DNA from: an uncultured bacterium
GTDB taxonomy: Bacteria > Planctomycetota > Phycisphaerae > Phycisphaerales > SM1A02
Direction of reading: 5' to 3'
DNA: 8,824 bases
NCBI GenBank assembly: GCA_903867275.1
Contig: CAIPQY010000382.1
Coordinates: 1-8,824, forward strand
The notes below the pieces were generated by a model. It saw only the letters and a list, made by a program, of their open reading frames with translations, did not search any database and was not told the DNA's origin. Made by a program: the position numbers and the translations under genes. Positions 7,406 to 8,824 of the stretch are shown piece by piece; the stretch's first letter is position 1, and every line of letters starts with the position of its first letter.

Positions 7406-7493
7406 GAAGGGGAACTCCGAACGAAGGAACTGGGAACACGACACAACACGATGTTCCAGCTGGACACCGCGTCTTCATGCATGAAAGGGGAAC
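7401..7493. repeat. Two near-identical 15/16-bp direct repeats at and upstream of the PEP-CTERM-like start
   Basis: TGCATGAAGGGGAAC (7401-7415) covers the start codon and leader of the secreted-protein gene. TGCATGAAAGGGGAAC (7478-7493) repeats it 77 bases upstream with one added A. The upstream copy overlaps a perfect 12-bp palindrome, TTCATGCATGAA (7474-7485). A 10-bp palindrome, TCCAGCTGGA (7455-7464), lies between the copies. A duplicated leader or a regulatory site are both possible. Confidence 0.5.
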
Positions 7494-7679
7494 CGTGCAG
7501 GAAGCCGAGGGGGGAACGCCAGAGAACAGCCGCACCATGTCACGAAAAGCGCGTTCGCCAACCTGCGCGATGCTGGAATGCCGCATTGCGACACGATTCA
7601 CGCGTCGTCATCGCCCGATATCCATGGCACGCGCGTCACGCGCCGCCGTGGGACAACGTTGGCACGGGTGGTTCGTGCG
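7406..7679. other. 274-base non-coding gap upstream of the PEP-CTERM-like gene
   Basis: The longest gap between genes in the window. Open frames crossing it have no family features and run into known genes on the opposite strand. It holds the repeat and palindromes at 7401-7493. Near the stop of the next gene is an imperfect hairpin at 7646-7667 (CCGTG and CACGG arms around CAACGTTG), without a T-run. No TANNNT box like those of the other genes was seen close to 7405, so the secreted-protein gene probably has a longer leader. Confidence 0.5.
7415..7418 (-). promoter_or_regulatory. Shine-Dalgarno sequence of the PEP-CTERM-like gene
   Basis: GGAG on the minus strand, 9 bases before the ATG at 7405. 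With icd, this is one of only two genes in the window with a plain ribosome-binding site. It decides the start in favour of 7405. Confidence 0.6.
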
Positions 7680-8732
7680 TCAGCGGCTGCGGGCGAGCGA
7701 CTTCTTGGTCTCGGCTCGGCTGGCCTTGATGATGGCGTCGGCCGCCTTGGGGTTGGCCTTGCACTCCAGCAGCGCCTGCAGCATGAGCGGGGCCACGATG
7801 GTGGCATCGCTCTCGACCACGAACATGGGGGTGCGCTCGGTCAGCTTGTCCCAGGTGATCTTCTCGTTGGGCGTGGCGCCCGAGTAGCTGCCGTAGCTGG
7901 TGGTGCTGTCGCTGATCTGGCAGAAGTAGGCCCACGGACGCGCGGTCTCCTGCAGGTCGTACTTGATGCTGGGCACCACGCAGATGGGGAAATCGCCCGC
8001 GATGCCGCCGCCGATCTGGAAGAAGCCCACGCCCTTGCCCTTGGCCATGGCCTTGTAGTCGTCGTACAGGTTGGCCATGTACTCGATGCCGCTCTTCACG
8101 ATGTTTGCGCTGCACTCGTTGAACTTCACGTGCGAGGCGAAGATGTTGCCGAAGGTGCTGTCCTCGTGGCCCGGCACCACCATGGGCAGCTTCGCCTTGG
8201 CCGCCGCCAGCAGCCAGCACTCCTCGGGGTTGCCCTGGTACTTGCTCTTCGGGATCGACAGCACCAGCTCGTAGAAGTATTCGTGCCAGAAGCGGCGATC
8301 GCCGTTCTTGGTGGCGCGCTTCCACATGGGCACCAGGATCTTCTCCACGGCGCGGAAGGCCTCGTCCTCGGGAATGCTGGTGTCGGTCACGCGGCGCATG
8401 CGCTGCTTCAGGATGCGCGTGTCGTCCTGCTTGGTGAAGTAGCGGTACTCGGGAAAATCCTTGTAGCCGTGGTGCGCCACCAGGCGGAACAGCGACTCCT
8501 CCAGGTTGGCGCCGGTCACGCTGAGGCCATGCACCAGCCCCGCGCGGATGGCCGGTGCGAGCGAGATGCCCAGCTGCGCGCTGCTCATGGCGCCGGCCAC
8601 CGCCCAGTACATGCGACCGCCTTCACGGATGTGATCCCAGTACGCGTACAGCGCGTCGCGCGTGGCGCGCGAATTGAAGTTGCGGTAGTTGCTCGCGACG
8701 AAGTCCAGGATGGGCAGGTGGGTCGTGGCCAT
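7680..8732 (-). CDS. Deoxyhypusine-synthase-like protein (possible homospermidine synthase)
   Basis: A 350-residue cytoplasmic protein of the deoxyhypusine synthase family. That family uses NAD+ to cleave spermidine and transfer its aminobutyl group to a lysine (eIF5A in eukaryotes and archaea) or, in some homologues, to putrescine, making homospermidine. Family landmarks include AVAGAMSSAQLG (44-55), SVTGANLEES (71-80), PGHEDSTFGN (187-196), FFQIGGGIAGDFP (237-249), SGATPNEKITWDK (284-296) and SDATIVAPLM (308-317). Lys296 sits where human Lys329, the covalent-intermediate lysine, stands in GARPDEAVSWGK. The human GGGVVKHH motif carries the catalytic His288; here it reads GGGIAGDF, so that histidine is absent. 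Bacteria lack eIF5A, so homospermidine or another amine product is the likelier role. The ATG at 8732 begins the conserved sequence and has TGC-TATACC 9 bases upstream; the in-frame extension to 8801 lacks family features. No spermidine genes are nearby. Confidence 0.88.
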   Translation of the reverse strand: MATTHLPILDFVASNYRNFNSRATRDALYAYWDHIREGGRMYWAVAGAMSSAQLGISLAPAIRAGLVHGLSVTGANLEESLFRLVAHHGYKDFPEYRYFTKQDDTRILKQRMRRVTDTSIPEDEAFRAVEKILVPMWKRATKNGDRRFWHEYFYELVLSIPKSKYQGNPEECWLLAAAKAKLPMVVPGHEDSTFGNIFASHVKFNECSANIVKSGIEYMANLYDDYKAMAKGKGVGFFQIGGGIAGDFPICVVPSIKYDLQETARPWAYFCQISDSTTSYGSYSGATPNEKITWDKLTERTPMFVVESDATIVAPLMLQALLECKANPKAADAIIKASRAETKKSLARSR

Positions 8733-8741
8733 AGGTGGCGA

Positions 8742-8750
8742 GGTATAGCA
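8742..8750 (-). promoter_or_regulatory. Candidate extended -10 box of the deoxyhypusine-synthase-like gene
   Basis: On the minus strand TGC-TATACC is followed by TCGCCACCT and the ATG at 8732. Nine bases between box and start, with no Shine-Dalgarno site, suggest a transcript with almost no leader. The expected -35 position falls within the inverted repeat at 8759-8772 and does not look like TTGACA. Confidence 0.5.
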
Positions 8751-8758
8751 CGAATCGC

Positions 8759-8772
8759 GGCGCAAATGCGCC
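8759..8772. promoter_or_regulatory. Inverted repeat in the upstream region of the deoxyhypusine-synthase-like gene
   Basis: GGCGCAAATGCGCC: 5-6 bp arms around a short A-rich centre. It overlaps the -35 position of the minus-strand gene and lies before a TATGCT box on the plus strand. It could be an operator, or chance in GC-rich DNA. Confidence 0.3.
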
Positions 8773-8814
8773 AATCCATCGCGCCGTGCGGCCACCGCCA
8801 CATCGAAGCGCCAC

Positions 8815-8820
8815 TATGCT
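8815..8820 (+). promoter_or_regulatory. Possible -10 box for a divergent gene beyond the window
   Basis: TATGCT on the plus strand, four bases before the window ends. It is identical to the box before the thioredoxin-like gene and is followed by GCGC. If the pattern holds, a plus-strand gene would start within about ten bases after the window. Confidence 0.25.
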
Positions 8821-8824
8821 GCGC

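Noticed and set aside
7646..7667. Imperfect hairpin after the deoxyhypusine-synthase-like gene as an intrinsic terminator
   Set aside because: Stem is short, with unequal bulges, and there is no T-run on the minus strand.
7477..7887. Plus-strand open frame across the 7406-7679 gap
   Set aside because: Most of it is antisense to the deoxyhypusine-synthase-like gene, and the part in the gap has no promoter box, ribosome-binding site or recognisable sequence.
8733..8801. Upstream extension of the deoxyhypusine-synthase-like frame
   Set aside because: The added 23 residues are Arg-rich and not family-like, and they would cover the TATACC box and inverted repeat.

Overview
The window is a GC-rich, tightly packed bacterial chromosome segment with seven complete housekeeping-type genes, one complete secreted surface-type gene and the 3' end of a further gene. 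The source is probably a planctomycete of the Phycisphaerae type. This is inferred from three things: a secreted protein ending in a Pro-Ser-Pro-Gly + hydrophobic helix + Arg-rich tail (a PEP-CTERM-like sorter signal), a bacterial deoxyhypusine-synthase-like gene, and an isocitrate dehydrogenase with the insertion I recall from cyanobacterial enzymes. No rRNA, tRNA, CRISPR array, insertion sequence or phage gene was seen.

Layout. 1-296 (+): C-terminal tail of an unidentified protein, made of 14-residue Pro/Glu/Ala repeats. 378-1775 (+): NADP-dependent isocitrate dehydrogenase, followed after 4 bases by a VTT/TVP38-type membrane protein (1780-2538). 2555-3397 (+): class I SAM-dependent methyltransferase. 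3425-4432 (+): long-chain polyprenyl diphosphate synthase. From 4455 to 8732 everything is on the minus strand. In transcription order these are a deoxyhypusine-synthase-like protein (8732-7680), a PEP-CTERM-like secreted protein (7405-6800), a LOG-family Rossmann protein (6777-5971), pantoate-beta-alanine ligase PanC (5956-5111), and a secreted thioredoxin-fold protein that has lost both redox cysteines (5081-4455). The polyprenyl synthase and the thioredoxin-like gene converge, with 22 bases between their stop codons.

How the genes work together. No dedicated multi-gene pathway is visible. The genes serve the TCA cycle (icd), isoprenoid quinone or carrier-lipid side chains (polyprenyl synthase), coenzyme A supply (panC), nucleotide metabolism or salvage (LOG, inferred) and probably polyamine metabolism (deoxyhypusine-synthase-like, inferred).

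The most notable pattern is regulatory. Five genes that begin after a gap have a TANNNT-like box ending 6-13 bases before the start codon, usually followed by TCGCC or a similar string, and no Shine-Dalgarno sequence. The two closely spaced second genes (the VTT gene and panC) lack the box. This suggests many short single-gene transcripts that are leaderless or nearly so. icd and the PEP-CTERM-like gene instead have clear Shine-Dalgarno sequences.
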